A stretch of 64,000 bases of DNA. Origin: Bradysia coprophila. Its lineage: Eukaryota > Arthropoda > Insecta > Diptera > Sciaridae. The position numbers and the translations under genes are program-made. Shown here in pieces: positions 45,014 to 58,080 of this stretch (positions within the stretch are counted from its first letter, which is position 1; every line of letters starts with the position of its first letter). The DNA lies in the NCBI RefSeq assembly GCF_014529535.1, contig NC_050736.1, forward strand, positions 558,001 to 622,000, given 5' to 3'. The notes beneath the pieces are model-generated. The model saw only the letters and a program-made list of their open reading frames with translations, was not told where the DNA came from and ran no database searches.

Positions 45014-48000
45014 CTAATCTTCTCCGGCCGGTGTTGCATCTTGCAGACGACGAATAAATTTGACTCGAATCTCAGTAGACGCATCACCTTTCAGTTGATC
45101 CTGTAAAGTGATGCGGTTAAAATTAGCTGAACCAAAATTTTCTTTCACTTTTCACACTAACCTGCACAAACTGACATTGAACTTCCAACTGTACCATCTC
45201 CAAAGCCCCTCGAATGCATCCGCACAATATGCCACAATATCGCAAATTCGACACATCCGCCGGCAATTCCACAAATTCCGTCAATGGATTGACATCGAAA
45301 ATCAACGAAAATTCGTCGGTGGCTGCAGCCCAGTTCGATATGGTTGGCTGAACGTTCAAGTACATTTTAAAGGCTTGCTGAATTTTGTCGGCCGTTTCGC
45401 GCATATCCAAACAGCGGCCGGAATTCGTGCGTGACAGGAAATCCTCGATCAGACGAACGCCCATATTGTAACCGATTCGTTCCAGTTGTTTGTTCACCTC
45501 TTCCAAATTTTCAAAGTCGCGTAGCATTTGTGAGACTAGTGCGCCGTACGTTAATGTTAACAGTTCGGAATTCTGGAAAGTTAGAAAATGGAAAATCCTT
45601 TGTTGATTGGCGGGAAATGATTTTTTTTGGTTCAGTCTGGTTAAAGAAAGAGTTTTCGTTTTAGAAATTTTTCATTTTTATTTTCTAATAATAAATTTTG
45701 TAATTGAAATTTGTACAAATCATGATATTGTTGTTGCTGAATGAGAAGTTTATTTTTATCGTATAGCTAATACCGCAAAAAAAAGCCAGAACAATTTCTT
45801 CCATTCATCAGTTCACGTTTTCACATTATGCTTCGATCAGAGATTGAATTTACTCAGTTTGATACAAATACCTTTCACTTGTCAAATAGATATTAATCCT
45901 CTAATTGGATTTATCAGTGGGCGTTTGGGCAAAAATCTTTAAAAATTATAGCATTTGAACGGATGTTATCGAAAGCAACGACAATAGTAGAGATGAGGTT
46001 CGGTTAGAGTTACTTTGTTCAGCAAAATATATGTTAAGACCGCTGAACTAGCAGATTTTGTATAAACGATGAAACAATTGAAGTAGTAGATTCAGCGTTG
46101 CGTTATATACTTTACTATACTATACGTTTACAGAAGAAATTCAAACCACATTTTTCATCGCTCATGGGCGAAAGACTGAGAGCTTAGCACCTAGCTAGTC
46201 CCGTGGGTATATTAATAAATATTCGAAAAAACATGGTAATCTATTCACTGACCTTGCGAACGTTGAGCTAAGCTTTAAGGTAGAAAGTTTTCTAGTTCAA
46301 TAATTTAAATGTTCCCAATAGTCAGCTGTTCCCTATACTCAACATAATAGGACTGCTTCAAAGTTGATTTTCCACCGCAAGAATTTTTTTTTGATAACTC
46401 TCTCGATAGAAAATGAAAGGATTTTCAGCCGAAACATTCAAAATTATTCATATGGCTGGCATATTGATCGACAAGCAAAGCGAAGGAGTTTTTTTCATGA
46501 CCAATTCGATTCTTATGTAAATTAATTGATCTTGACTGACTGATAAATAACAAAAACATTTCGTTTACTAGACTACACACATCGAACATTTTAGAATTAT
46601 TCGTTGGTCACGTAAAAGTGAATGAGGTAGTCAGTATATTGAAACAGTGTAAACACCATCTGTTTCAAACTAATATAGAATCAATTCAACACTCAACAAT
46701 TATCCCGTTTTAATACCGTTAAATATGATGAAGGATAACAATTGATCACTACCAATCTTATTTCTGTTCGTTAAGCATTTTATTATGTACACATTGATAT
46801 TAAAGTCCTAAACGCCAGCTTCATTCCATCAACATCAGACGAAATGTTTGATTACTTTACTCGCAAGATACCACAGATTATTAGTTCGTCCACATAGGAA
46901 TTCCGTTCGTCACACAATGACACAATTTCAGAAAAAAAAGTAGTCTCGTCCCATGTACACAAAATTTAAAACATTTTCTTCTCCAATTTAATCGGCTGTG
47001 CCATTTGTATGTGCTGTAACTGTTGTGGCTGGTGTTGTATCGTCACTTGCTGATGGGTTTGTTGATGGGACATCGGTTGCTGTTGCGAATGCATACCATC
47101 TGGACCTTGTCCGGAATGAAAGCGACCACCCTCACCGCGAACTCGATTCATTGCATGTCGGTGACGTGATTCGTGCAGGTACTTTGGTCTCTCTTTTGGT
47201 ATACGACTTTCTAATTTCGCTCTTGCCTGGCGTCTCTTCAATATGCGTTTGTATTGCTTGGCATTCACGTACAGTGGTTCCTCTTCGGCTTCAACGGTGA
47301 CGGTTTGATTGGCCGGCGTGAACGAGCCCGTTGTATTCGACGTTGTATTGATTGATTGAGCAACGTTACTATCATTCGTTGTAGTTGTTGTGGTGGTGTT
47401 CTGTTGTTGTGTTGACGGAGTCGCCAAAACCATCATCTGCGGTTGACCGTTCGTAGTTTGTAGCTGGGCACCAGTTGTTTGAGCTGGTATTTGTATTAAG
47501 TTGCCATTGATATTGATAATTTGTGGTTGGGGTGTACCCAGTGGATCTTGCATCGCCATTGGTTGGTAGAGAAACGTTTGCCCATCGGGTAATTGTACGA
47601 TTTGTGCCATCGCTTGAGTTTGTGGAGACTGATGCATGATCAACGAACCGGCTGCTGTTTGCAATGATGGTGATACGACCTGTTGCCCTGCGTTCAATTG
47701 TTGTGGCATAGATTGTACTAATATCGGTTGTCCGGAACTGCTAGTCAGTTGAACTGTCTGGTTCATTGGTAACATTTGAATTTGCCCCGAATTTGTTACC
47801 GATGTTTGAATATTTGATGTGTTTTGGTCCATTTTATTAATAGTATTGCTTGTTGTGCTGTTTTTTTGGGGGTGACTCTACTCAACGGATTTTTTCCGTT
47901 TATCTATCGGGATAATTTTTAATAACAAAATTCACTGTGCAATTTTATAGTTGGCGCTATGATGACGGTCAATCCAGGACGGACTGTAATGATGTGCTCT

Positions 48001-48220
48001 AAAAAATCGAAAGAATTGAAGGCGTTGAGGGTGGTCGCTTTTTCTCAGTATTTTGTGTAAATTTTATTCAGTATATTACTCTAGGTTGTAATCACTTGTA
48101 CATACAGTAATTTCATTTTTTTAAGAGGGGACAAATAATGCTTAATCGAAAAACCAAACTGCAGTATAACTTGGTACTTACCACTTTCTTAGATTCAAGT
48201 CTCGAACTTTGACGGGCCAT
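45014..48220 (-). CDS. TRAPPC3: TRAPP complex subunit 3 (Bet3)
   Basis: Minus-strand exons 48220-48182 (13 codons, [13 protein letters not shown]), 45572-45162 and 45100-45014 give 178 residues, as in human (180). Diagnostic segments are [36 protein letters not shown], a [19 protein letters not shown] run and the C-terminal [19 protein letters not shown]. The conserved cysteine of Bet3 that takes a palmitate is the C in [14 protein letters not shown]3 is a core subunit of the TRAPP tethering complexes, which activate Rab1 at the ER-Golgi interface. The 2,609 bp first intron contains the whole NF-YA gene on the same strand. A minus-strand AATAAA-type signal lies near 44950. Confidence 0.93.
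46966..47832 (-). CDS. NF-YA: Nuclear transcription factor Y subunit alpha
   Basis: Single-exon gene of 288 residues. Residues 1-180 are Q/T/S-rich activation sequence with [15 protein letters not shown] and IINING-type motifs of NF-YA. Residues ~186-240 are the conserved HAP2 core: helix A1 ([20 protein letters not shown]), a linker with [13 protein letters not shown] and helix A2 ([13 protein letters not shown]), which contact NF-YB/NF-YC and the CCAAT box. The C-terminus is again Q/H-rich. It acts in the nucleus as the sequence-specific subunit of the CCAAT-binding trimer. It lies inside the first intron of TRAPPC3, same strand, about 350 bp downstream of TRAPPC3 exon 1, so the two may share promoter sequence. 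Bases 45573-46965 between it and TRAPPC3 exon 2 show no gene. Confidence 0.95.
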   Translation of the reverse strand: MDQNTSNIQTSVTNSGQIQMLPMNQTVQLTSSSGQPILVQSMPQQLNAGQQVVSPSLQTAAGSLIMHQSPQTQAMAQIVQLPDGQTFLYQPMAMQDPLGTPQPQIININGNLIQIPAQTTGAQLQTTNGQPQMMVLATPSTQQQNTTTTTTTNDSNVAQSINTTSNTTGSFTPANQTVTVEAEEEPLYVNAKQYKRILKRRQARAKLESRIPKERPKYLHESRHRHAMNRVRGEGGRFHSGQGPDGMHSQQQPMSHQQTHQQVTIQHQPQQLQHIQMAQPIKLEKKMF

Positions 48221-49878
48221 GATGGATCCTTGTTTAAGATTATAAACTGTATTAGCCCGAAACCAATTAATATGATGCAAATGATGAACAAATGCAGATT
48301 ATCAAAGATTGCGAATCTTCTAAAAAAATTGTATAGCGCATACAATACAATGACTCTGACAGCAATTTAAAAAATGGCTTCTGGCCACATACTTTTTTGA
48401 GGGTTTACAAATTTAAGTTTTTGTTTTTAAAGAAAATCTTCAATTGAGGAAATTCGTTCCCAATATCGGAACGAATCTAGCAAAGTGTGTGTTCATTTCT
48501 TAGAATTTGTCCAGTTTTTTTTTTAAGAATTTTTATTTCGGCAAGTAACTATAAACACGAAATTTTACTGACCGAACGAACACTATCAGTGTTCAGTTCA
48601 TATAAATATTGATGAGGTTATGTCTCTAGGTATTAAATTTGACAGAAATTTGACAATTCGTGCGAACTTGGAACAACCTAGATGATATAAGAGGGAGATA
48701 TATAGATTATACGAGTTGAAATTATCAGTTTAACAACATGATTATTGAAAACTACAACGTATTTAAGATACAAAACTAATTTTCAAAAACAATACTCATG
48801 TTACGATTAACGACTTTAACGACGATTTTCTTCGTTAAACCATACTCGACTAAGTTCAAGGTGGATGTGATTTGGGTGTGAAATTGAGTGGGAAATGCTT
48901 TTTTCAAAGATTTTCTTTTTGTAAAATCTTTTCAATTTGGCAATATTTTGGAAATGCCCAATGTACCAGTTTCCTATTTTTTGTATTTCTGCTGATATTT
49001 GACAAAAAATCGCGAAAAAATCGATTATTCCCTTCCTTAATAAGGAATCCTTATTATACCTAGAGAGGAAATTTGTACGACGAAATGTGATCCCAACATC
49101 AGTTTGTATAAGATACACATTTCGTATAATTTTACACCAATATATGTATGCGTTGACGCTTTTTCGCTTTTGATAGTTCAATTTTCTGTGGCGCCAACTA
49201 GGTTTCTGAAACTTTATATGATGATTTCAAAAATAAAATCTAAAAATAAAATTAAGGTTTGTTTGCGATTGTTGCGTAACTGATAATGTATATTGAGCAG
49301 ACTAAAACGTGCTACTCAAATTTTAAAGAAAATGTAAGTGTATTACAGTGAAAGAAGAAGATTAAGATTGATGTAAAGTAGGGAACTACGATGTAAAGGG
49401 TTTTTTTAATAGCAGTTTGCTAAATAAACGAAATTATTATTATTATTTTTGCATTTTTTGCTTTCCACCGAATTTCTAATAATAAGTCAAGATAAAGTAG
49501 AAAGAAGAAGTTGCCATGTTTTTATGTTACAAAAATAATACACCCAGCTCAGAATATTTAGAAACATTCATGCGACTCTCTGTTTTTCTTAGTTCCACAT
49601 GTTCATAACGTTTCATATGTTAGTGTTATTTGGTTTATACTCGGATTTACCGCTTATACACGCACACGTAGAGTGAGACAACTAGCGTAATGTACACAGA
49701 GTGTATGTGTGCAATATATTGATAGAAGTGTGGAACTGTTGGAACTTAAAAAAAACAACCAAACACATGAATTTCTTACTATCTATTCTGCGATTAGTGT
49801 ATGTAAAGTTCGAGTGTTAATTTATTTTAAAATAATGTTTCCCGAAATAAGCAAAAAAAAATCATTATGTGAAGCAAG
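48221..49878. other. Intergenic stretch between TRAPPC3 and Sh3beta
   Basis: AT-rich and without a supported gene. Bases 49190-49245 (GCGCCAACTAGGTTTCTGAA...) resemble the interior of the TIR element at 49879-50103, so a relative or fragment of that element lies here. Confidence 0.45.
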
Positions 49879-50103
49879 GTTCTGAAAGAACAGGTTAAGA
49901 CGCTTTCGAGTTGATCACGAAGGCGGTGTGATCAAAAATTTCCTGTAGCGCCAATTAGGTTTGGAAAATTTTAAATGACGATTTCAACTTAACAAAAAAA
50001 AATTGTTTTCAAGTTGACTTTTGAAACAATATACATGTCTGAATTGTCAAGATTTGTGTTTCACCCGCCTTCGTAAGTGTCTTAACCTGTTCTTTCAGAA
50101 ACT
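49879..50103. repeat. 225 bp TIR element
   Basis: The ends GGTTCTGAAAGAACAGGTTA and its complement near 50080-50103 are about 24 bp and continue weakly through CGAAGGCGG. Interior GCGCCAATTAGGTTTGG matches sequence near 49190. Confidence 0.8.
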
Positions 50104-50400
50104 TGATGTGAAGATGATATGAAACATCTAGAACGTCATCACCAAAAACTTTGCATTGTAAACGTCGAAAGAGTGAAGTACGCGCTGTAAAATTGAAAGA
50201 GGCGTTACCGCTACAACAGTGAACCTATTCTCACTTATCAAGTCAAATCCAAAATAAAAAAAAGAACTTTAAGGAAAAGTGTCATAAAGGCAGCAGAAAT
50301 CGTTTTACTAAAATTTGTGCATAAATTCATTGAAAAAGAAGTTGTTATCTGAAGTGCATTTTATAGTTTAGCTAGAGTAAAACATACAAATCGAGTCAAA

Positions 50401-53400
50401 ATGGTTGTAAAAGTATATATAAGCGGAATGTCCGGAAACAAAGAGGTGATTTTTTTTTGGTCGAACACTGCCCAGCAATTTTACATTATTTTATTGAAAC
50501 AGTTTGCATAATAGCAAAAGCCGTATGATTTTTCACGAAAACTCTAATTTATCGGTATTCATTTTAGTGAATCGTTTTAGTGACGGTATTTGGGTGTAAT
50601 TGATCCCTTTAAACACTTGTTTTTACCATTATTCCGATAAGATAAAAAAATTTCTCCTTGACATTTCCGCATCGTTCACCGAACCGATGATTGCAACCTT
50701 TTTTTTCTTATTAGAAACTACCAAATATGGTCAAAAACAAGTGTTTTCATTTATTAGAAGGTTGTTTTTGTTATTGTCGCAGTGATTTCTCTTCCTTAGT
50801 CGAAATTTAATTTTATTCGCAGTGAACTATTGAAAATCCGTCTCCCTTTCTGCGATTTATTAATAGGAAATCGGCTCATAAACAAAACATATTTTAAGAA
50901 TTCTTTGACAACAAAGCTGATTATTAATTTGATTTGCTTTATGTCGATTGCAAGAGATGGTTTCTTAAGGTCCTCGAAAGAGTCCACCTGAATGACAATT
51001 CCACGCAACTATACCCGAAAGACGAGTAATAACATCCCTTTAACATTCCATTTTACTTCTACCTAGTCCGTCTCGCTAAAGTGTTTCGTAAAGGAATAAA
51101 TAATAATCGCTGCGATTCGATCTTGTTTTCCGTTTCTCGTTAATTGATTCGAAAATATTTCAATATAAAGAGAGTGATGCGCATCGTCAGATATAACTTT
51201 AGATACATACATCACTACAATTACTGCGGTATGTACATGTTAGCAATTCTCGTTGTGGTGGTGTCATTGATCATTCTTAGAACATCATCGCTGCGATGAT
51301 GATTATTATTGTAGTTTTTTGTTTATATTGTAAACATAGCCAGACTTTCTTTCACATCAGTTCATGTTAAATCACCTGTGGTTTTCTAATTCACATCCTT
51401 GACTAAGACTCAAGTATAAACTCCTACACAAATTGAAACAATATTTGCAGGGAAGACAGTTTATGGAAATATTTTAAATTAGAAATTATTAGACTGATTG
51501 CATGCAACCCTAGCGCGATGTCATTAGATCTGTTAGTTCTTTTGTTAAAAAAGCGATAGACTCATCAACACTTGTATGTATAAATGTTTCTGAATTGTTA
51601 CTGCATTTTGACATGCCTAAGATGTCGTTTGTCACTCAAATAATGGTTTGAAACCACTGGTTTGAGTTGACCAATATTGAAGTAAAAACAAAATTCAATT
51701 TTCTCAAATTGATAGCTTAATCGATATACTGCCGGAAACATTATTATTTTAAGCTTATCGCGTAAAGCGTCTATCTTCGATCGGTAATTGCCTTGTTTTG
51801 TTATGTGGGGGAGTATTGACTCACACACAATTTTTAATGATTCACCGGTTGTTAAGCTTTATCAGTGTCGACGAATTTAATTAAAATCAATTTGAATCAT
51901 ATAGTCTTGCCCGAGCGACAAATTCGCAAAATAAAGATACGTATCGTGGTATCCATTAAAAAAAAATCAGTCCAGTACGTGTCATATTCGTCATCTCTAC
52001 GATCAGGATGATTTTAAACTTTAATGGGACGGTTCAGGAGCGCTAATATAATTTTACTCGATGGTCTCTTTAAATGCAACGAAACTGACACGTCTAATGA
52101 ATTTTTAGGTCAAAAAACGACAACAGCGTGTCCTCATGATACTCGACAGCAAAAGCATAAAATATGACATTATCGATATCACCGAGCCGGGCAAAGAGAC
52201 CGAAAAGGAAATGATGCAAGAAAAATCAACGCACAAAGGTGGAACCGTCAGCGATCCAAATCCCCGTCATGCCTTACCGCCACAAGTAAAAAGAAAAGAA
52301 AAAACAATTTTTGCATCTCATTAATCAAAATTCGTAAAAAATGATTTATTCACCTCGATTCGTGTTTGGCATCGTTTCAGCTATTTTATGACGATGAATA
52401 CTGTGGCGATTACGATGAATTCGATTTGGCCAATGAAATCGACAAATTGGAAGTGTTTTTGAAAATGGCACCCGAAGAAATTGAATCTGTATCAACTGCC
52501 CAGATCGAATTGAGTACTGCGAAGAAGGAGAATGGCGACGCGGACGAGAATAAAGAAAACGATTCTGAGAACAAAGAGGTTTGATTTTGATGAATTTTCG
52601 TCGATTTTATTATTTTTGGAAGGTTTTGCCCCTTTTATTAACCTTTTTTTAAAAACAAAATGAATGAAAATGAATCTTAAGTATGAACATTCCAAACATT
52701 TTCGTATTTTTACATTTTAATTTCGTTTAACTGATAAATCCTTTATTAATGGCTTGAAGCTTATCTAATTATTATTATTATTATGACACCTAATATTGTT
52801 TGTCAATTTTGCTTGATTTTTATTTTTCTGTTTAAATAACAAACCGTTGCATTGTGAAACGGTGCAAAGTATTTGTACAATTCAAATCGTAGAGTTGATT
52901 ATAAAATTCTTGTAGAAAAATAGCCGGTTTTTGTTCTTTTAATTTTAAGTCAATCATTTTCCTTAATAAAAATGCCTTCCGCAGTGACAGTCTTCCGTTT
53001 CCTTTTTAACTGCATATTTGTGTACCGATTTAAGTCTTGACTTCCTCCGTTTACTCTTTGAACAATAGAAAAGAGGCGTGGTGTAGCTGAACGGAGGCAA
53101 AAAGGAGTGTTTTTTTTTGTAAGTGGAAATCAAGCCTTAGTTAGACGAGAACATGTTTTCTGCCGTTTTTCGAGCAAACATTTCCGATGCAGATGAAAAA
53201 GGAAAAACGAAAATCAATTCGTAAATTGACGATTTTGACTGATTTTCAAAGATTTTTTTTGTGCCGGGATTTGATTCTTTATTCGTTTTGGTAATTTTAT
53301 TTTAAAGCACTTCGTTTCTTAAAACCATCTCCTTCATCGAAGTTAATTACAAAAATAAAACCTTCAAAAACAATGAATGTTCTCGTCTAATTATTTATTC

Positions 53401-56400
53401 AAATCGGTTACTGACAATTAATTAACTTACTCTGATAAAAAGCTATGCTAACACACCATAAATAACATTCCTTTCATTGTGAAACAATTATTTTCAACCA
53501 CCTGATCGATGCAATAAATTCAGTGTGCGATTTTATGTGTAAACATTCATTCACACAGTAATTTTGAATTAAATTGATTGGATTCATTCGATTTTTTTAA
53601 AATGATATTCCACCTTATATACGCACTGTAGTATACACGTATGTAATCTAAAAGTGAACGGCTATGAAAAAAAGTAGAAAATTTCGTATCAATTATAAAG
53701 CAAATTATCTTTTCGATTTCGAGTGATGTGATTTGATTTGTCAGAATACGGTGGTCACATTTATTCCATCACTTCTTAATCTATCACATTGTCGCTTGTG
53801 AAAATCAGAAGTTTCAGCATCGGATCTATTACTTCATTTGATCCAAGTATTTTTACAAAATATTGATTTCAAATTCAAATCTTTTACTTCAATTTGTTTT
53901 TACCTGACTTTTGCTGAATTCGTTAGCGATAACAGATGATAGTTGTTCGTAACAGGCTAAGAGGTATTACATGTAGATATTTACATTCCACTTAATTTTA
54001 AAAAAATGATTTTTAATAAGCTTAAGTCAAGAAATATTGAAGAGCCAAGAATATATCCGAATCAAATGATCTCAAACATTTTGAAAAAAATACTGAGGTA
54101 GTCCAATAATTTCTAAACAAAAATCATTCACTGAACTATGACTTGTCCTTTGTCGTAAGGAATATTCGTCAAGCTAAATTGTGTAATTCCAAGATACCCA
54201 CCAGTATTCCTAACGCATTAACATAGTGAATTTATCTCCATCAGAGCGGGAAAATAATTGTTGAATTAAATTTTTCAGTTAACATTGTTATTGCCTTAGA
54301 CGAATTTTAGTGCTTAGATTTTTATGGGAGGATTAGTATAAGAACTGATGTATGATCACTGTTCATTGAACAGTCTCTATACGATGCATGCTAAAAGACT
54401 TTTGATTTTTAAGCTGAAAACTTTCTAGCATCTTAACATTCTTATTTCTACTTAACATTAATCGAATTTATTATTTGTAAATGGAGTCCATATTTAACAT
54501 TTTATACGAAAGTGTGCAGTCTAAGCGTTCCAAAGACGTTTAGTTTGCATTCAAGTCACTTCATGGACGGATGATAGAATTGTAATGCAAAATTTCGATT
54601 GAAATCAAAAGTTAAATTTGTTTTAGAGATTTTTATATAGCCAAAAACATTAAGAGCACTGAAAATTGAATTTGATGAATTTTTCTAAAATTAAAAATCC
54701 ATTCAGAAGGAACCCATACATTTCACACCCTTTATATTATGAAATTGAAATTTTACATCAATTTAGCATTATTAATGGAATAGAAAATATATTTATTAAA
54801 AAGAAGAAAATTTTTGTTCGTTGTTTGTTTTCTGCTGTTAACCAATTTGGCGTATTTGCTTCCAGACTTTACCAAACCACTTTGTTGTAAATAATCTATT
54901 GAAACTGTTTATATTCTCATTCCATATATCAAAAATGACACACAACACAAACACATGTACATTTACACGACAATTTAACAAACAATTGTAAAAATGAAAA
55001 ACGACACAAACCATTGATAGAACGAAGACGAAAATGGGGAGAAAAAGGAGGATAATAGCGAAGAGAACAAAGAAGACGATGGCGAGGAGAAAAAGGAGGA
55101 GGATGGCGAGGAGAAAAAGGAGGAGGATGGCGAGGAGAAAAAGGAGGAGGATGGTGAGGAGAAAAAAGAAGAGGATGGCGAAGAAAAGAAAGAAGACGAC
55201 GCTGGAGAAAAGACAGACGAAACAGATGGCGAAAAAACAGAAAAGAGTGAAGAGGACAAAGGTGAAACGAATGAAAATGGGGAAAAAGTTAATGGCGAAG
55301 CTGATTCAAAGGATGATGAAACTAAAGATGAGTCAGGTGATGCTAATGGTGATGCGACTACCAAGGATGCGACTACCAGCGAAGGATCAACCGAAATCAA
55401 AGAGAAAACTGAAACAAATGAGGACGAAAGTAGTGCAGAAAAAACAACAGAAAAGGCCGAGAATGAAACCAAATCGACTGATGACGATGCAGCTGATAAA
55501 GTGGGAAATGATGACTCGGAACAAAACACTGACGAAAACACACCGACCGGCGATGAACAAAAAACTGAATCGAATACAGCTACAGACACACCTAAAGAAA
55601 ACACAGAAACGGAGGTGCGATTAATCAGTTTTGAGTGCCTTGTGTATTGAGCATGAGCCTAACCTCGTTGTAAATTTTGTAAAAATGCGTTTACTAACCC
55701 AAGATGAATAATTTTGATAAAACTAAGTTACGAATTTCAAGTTAGGATCAATCGTCATGATGAAATCATTCCATGTGGAATAGACTTTAACGAATCTAAA
55801 AGTCAATTGCCCGATGTACTTCTTATATCTGAATCCTCAACAGAACTTCTACAATGCCTTCAAGCAAACAATACATTTAATCGCTAGCAACTCGTTGGAG
55901 AAAATCTTTTTTTTCTCAGAGGCACTGTTCCCATTTGACCAATAACCATACAGTTGTAATATCCTGGTTTCAGCTAGATAATTGGTTTGATCTCTTTAAT
56001 TTATAAAAAAAAAATCGGCGCTTACGCTTCTTGATTTTTCAAAGAATGATTTGCACTCACATTCCTTTCAACCAGCACATTTAAAATATTCCTTTTCTCC
56101 CTTTTCTATTGACAAAAAATATTTAAGGACGTGGACGATATTTGGGGTAATGAAGATGACGAAGGTACAAAAACAAAAAAACCTGTTGAAGATGCCGTAG
56201 AAGAAACAAACGATGCATCCAAACAAGAGTCCACCGAAGAATCTAAAGATGAACCCAATGACGAATCCAAAGACGACGTAGACGATGTTTGGGGAAACGA
56301 TGATGACAATGAGGAAACGAAAAAGCCTGCCAATAGTGATGAACTGGTTGTGGAAAAGTCCGTTGACGATGATGTGCCTGCTGATGATGATAATAAAGAC

Positions 56401-56924
56401 GATGACAGCCAACCCGAACAACCTGAATCCAAAGAGACTGAAAGCAATGAAAACGCAGAAAAAAATGAGGACGATGCAAAAAGTGAAGGAGACAGTGAAA
56501 ATGAAGATGACGAAAAATCGTCACATTCTGATAAGGCTCCTTCACACAAGGACGACGATGATGGACAAGAATCTGAGGAATCTGACGATGAGGTTTGAAA
56601 TTGTGTGTGCTCTAAATTTAGGTACAAAACAGAATTATGCGCAGCGCTTTATTTTGGGGCTTCTTATCTTTCCTTCTAGTTCGTTATGCTTGCATGAATA
56701 ATATCAATTTCGCATTTAAGTTCTTCGCCATTCCGAATGCAATTAAACGGCTCTCTCTGTCTGTTGTCAAAAATGTATCGAGAGTGTGTTGTAATGAAGA
56801 TATTGATTGAAAATGGAAATTTTATAAAATGTAGGAAGCTAAATCGACCAATGGACATACTGCTGAAGACACTGCGCTGACTGACTCGGAGAAGTTAATT
56901 CAAAGCGAACAAGATGCTGCCTAA
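50401..56924 (+). CDS. Sh3beta: SH3-binding glutamate-rich protein with long acidic tail
   Basis: Six exons, all phase 0: 50401-50445, 52109-52285, 52381-52578, 55021-55614, 56128-56592 and 56835-56924; 522 residues. Residues 1-~112 are the thioredoxin-like SH3BGR domain: MVVKVYISGMSGNKEVKKRQ, then GTVSDPNPRHALPPQLF (the PLPPQ-type SH3-binding site) and EYCGDYDEFD. The next ~400 residues are almost all E, D, K, N, T and S, including five 24 bp repeats and two copies of DVDD(I/V)WGN. SH3BGR-family proteins are small cytosolic or sarcomeric factors of unclear role. Reading on past the donors of exons 3 and 5 gives an immediate stop (GAG GTT TGA), and past exon 4 within 13 codons, so isoforms truncated by intron retention are possible. 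The first intron has a weak GTGATT donor. Confidence 0.9.
52579..55020. other. Intron 3 of Sh3beta (2.4 kb)
   Basis: AT-rich, with no gene or clear repeat recognised. It separates the conserved domain exons from the acidic-tail exons. Confidence 0.5.
55078..55197 (+). repeat. Five 24 bp coding repeats in the Sh3beta tail
   Basis: The unit GATGGCGAGGAGAAAAAGGA plus GGAG encodes DGEEKKEE. Three copies are exact and two diverge slightly. The length is a multiple of three, so copy-number change keeps the frame. Confidence 0.95.
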
Positions 56925-57647
56925 ATTTCAACATGAAATGACAAACTTCGTTGTATATTCAATACTTTCATTCAACCGGTAATGTAAGCTGATAGCTGAA
57001 TTTTTTAATGGTTCGGACTTAAGTTTACATTTCTTTCCTTTTTTATCGAAGCAAATTTGTACAAGATAAATGGGTTGTAAGAAAACTGTATCTTCATACT
57101 ACTCTAAGATATGTTGAATTCTCTTTTTGAAAAATAAAATTTAAGAAATTTAATTTTTACTTTTAATTTTATTAATTTAATTTTCTTTTCTTTTTTACAA
57201 AAATAAAATCTAAAATCGAACAAACAAACACACGAAATTCAATCGCTTTTGTATCACAGAATTTTTCTAATCGCTTTGTATAGAATCATTTCACACATTT
57301 TGATAACAATTTTTTTTTTCGTTTGATAAAATTCATATTTTTAAAGATTTTGTTTTCCTTTTGTAATTTAAAAATCGACAACGAAACAATAAATTTTTTA
57401 AACATTTTTATGGGATTGTTACGTTTAGTAGGACAATGCTATGGCAAGTTTATGAATATATTTGAGGTAAAAAGTAATTAAATTTCGATTTTTGTTTATT
57501 ATATTTGCCAGTGAACGACAACACAGTTAAGCCCTTTACGTACCCCGATTCAGACCTGGTACATAATATAGCGAAAAGTCAATGCAGGAATATAAGTGAT
57601 ACATACACTCGACAGGAAGATTCTGCCCTGATGCACAGTGCTACAGT
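56925..57647. other. 3' flank of Sh3beta
   Basis: A candidate AATAAAA signal lies near 57132. The rest is T-rich sequence with no gene. Confidence 0.4.
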
Positions 57648-57955
57648 TTGGCAGTTTTTTCTTGTATCTTGCGATTGAATTTTTTGAGGTCCACGTTCCA
57701 TTGTTAATCTAAAATTCAGAGAATGCAACATCAGCAATTACAACAGCACAGAGACTTGCTTTCAGAAATATAGCCAAATCGTAATTGAATCTACGTTAGG
57801 TAACCAGCTGCATGAGACATTAATAACAAACATTCGTCTAGGTCTGTATTTCTGCTGTGTGAACCTTAATTGGTATTGTAAGACAGAATCAAAATTTGAA
57901 ACATGATAAAACTACGTCGCAACTCATAAAAATATTCAATCTCCAAAAACTTCGT
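57648..57955 (-). pseudogene. Decayed duplicate of the ZNF706-like 5' end
   Basis: About 310 bp match 60251-60580 in the same orientation at roughly 80% by eye. The match covers the first ~20 codons and ~250 bp upstream. The start codon is kept (57699-57701) and reads MERGPQKIQSQD against MARGHQKLQSQA, after which a short deletion breaks the frame. Shared upstream text includes ACATTCGTCT and the complement of TAACCAGCTGCAT. There is no second exon. It is a promoter-plus-exon fragment copied locally, about 2.3 kb from the source. Confidence 0.75.
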
Positions 57956-58080
57956 TTCAGGACAAAAGACTCTCTGTTACAGCTTCAGTGAAGATTCATA
58001 TTGTGACGATCATATTAAGTTTGCGATTAAAATCAAATCGATCGAGAAGTCGAAATAGGCAAAATAAATAAGAACGTTAA

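Noticed and set aside
55034-55624. Arginine/lysine-rich open frame and opposite serine-rich frame
   Set aside because: Both are shadow frames of the glutamate-rich Sh3beta exon and its GAG-rich repeats.
56106-56627. Serine-rich minus-strand open frame
   Set aside because: Shadow of the acidic exon 5 of Sh3beta.
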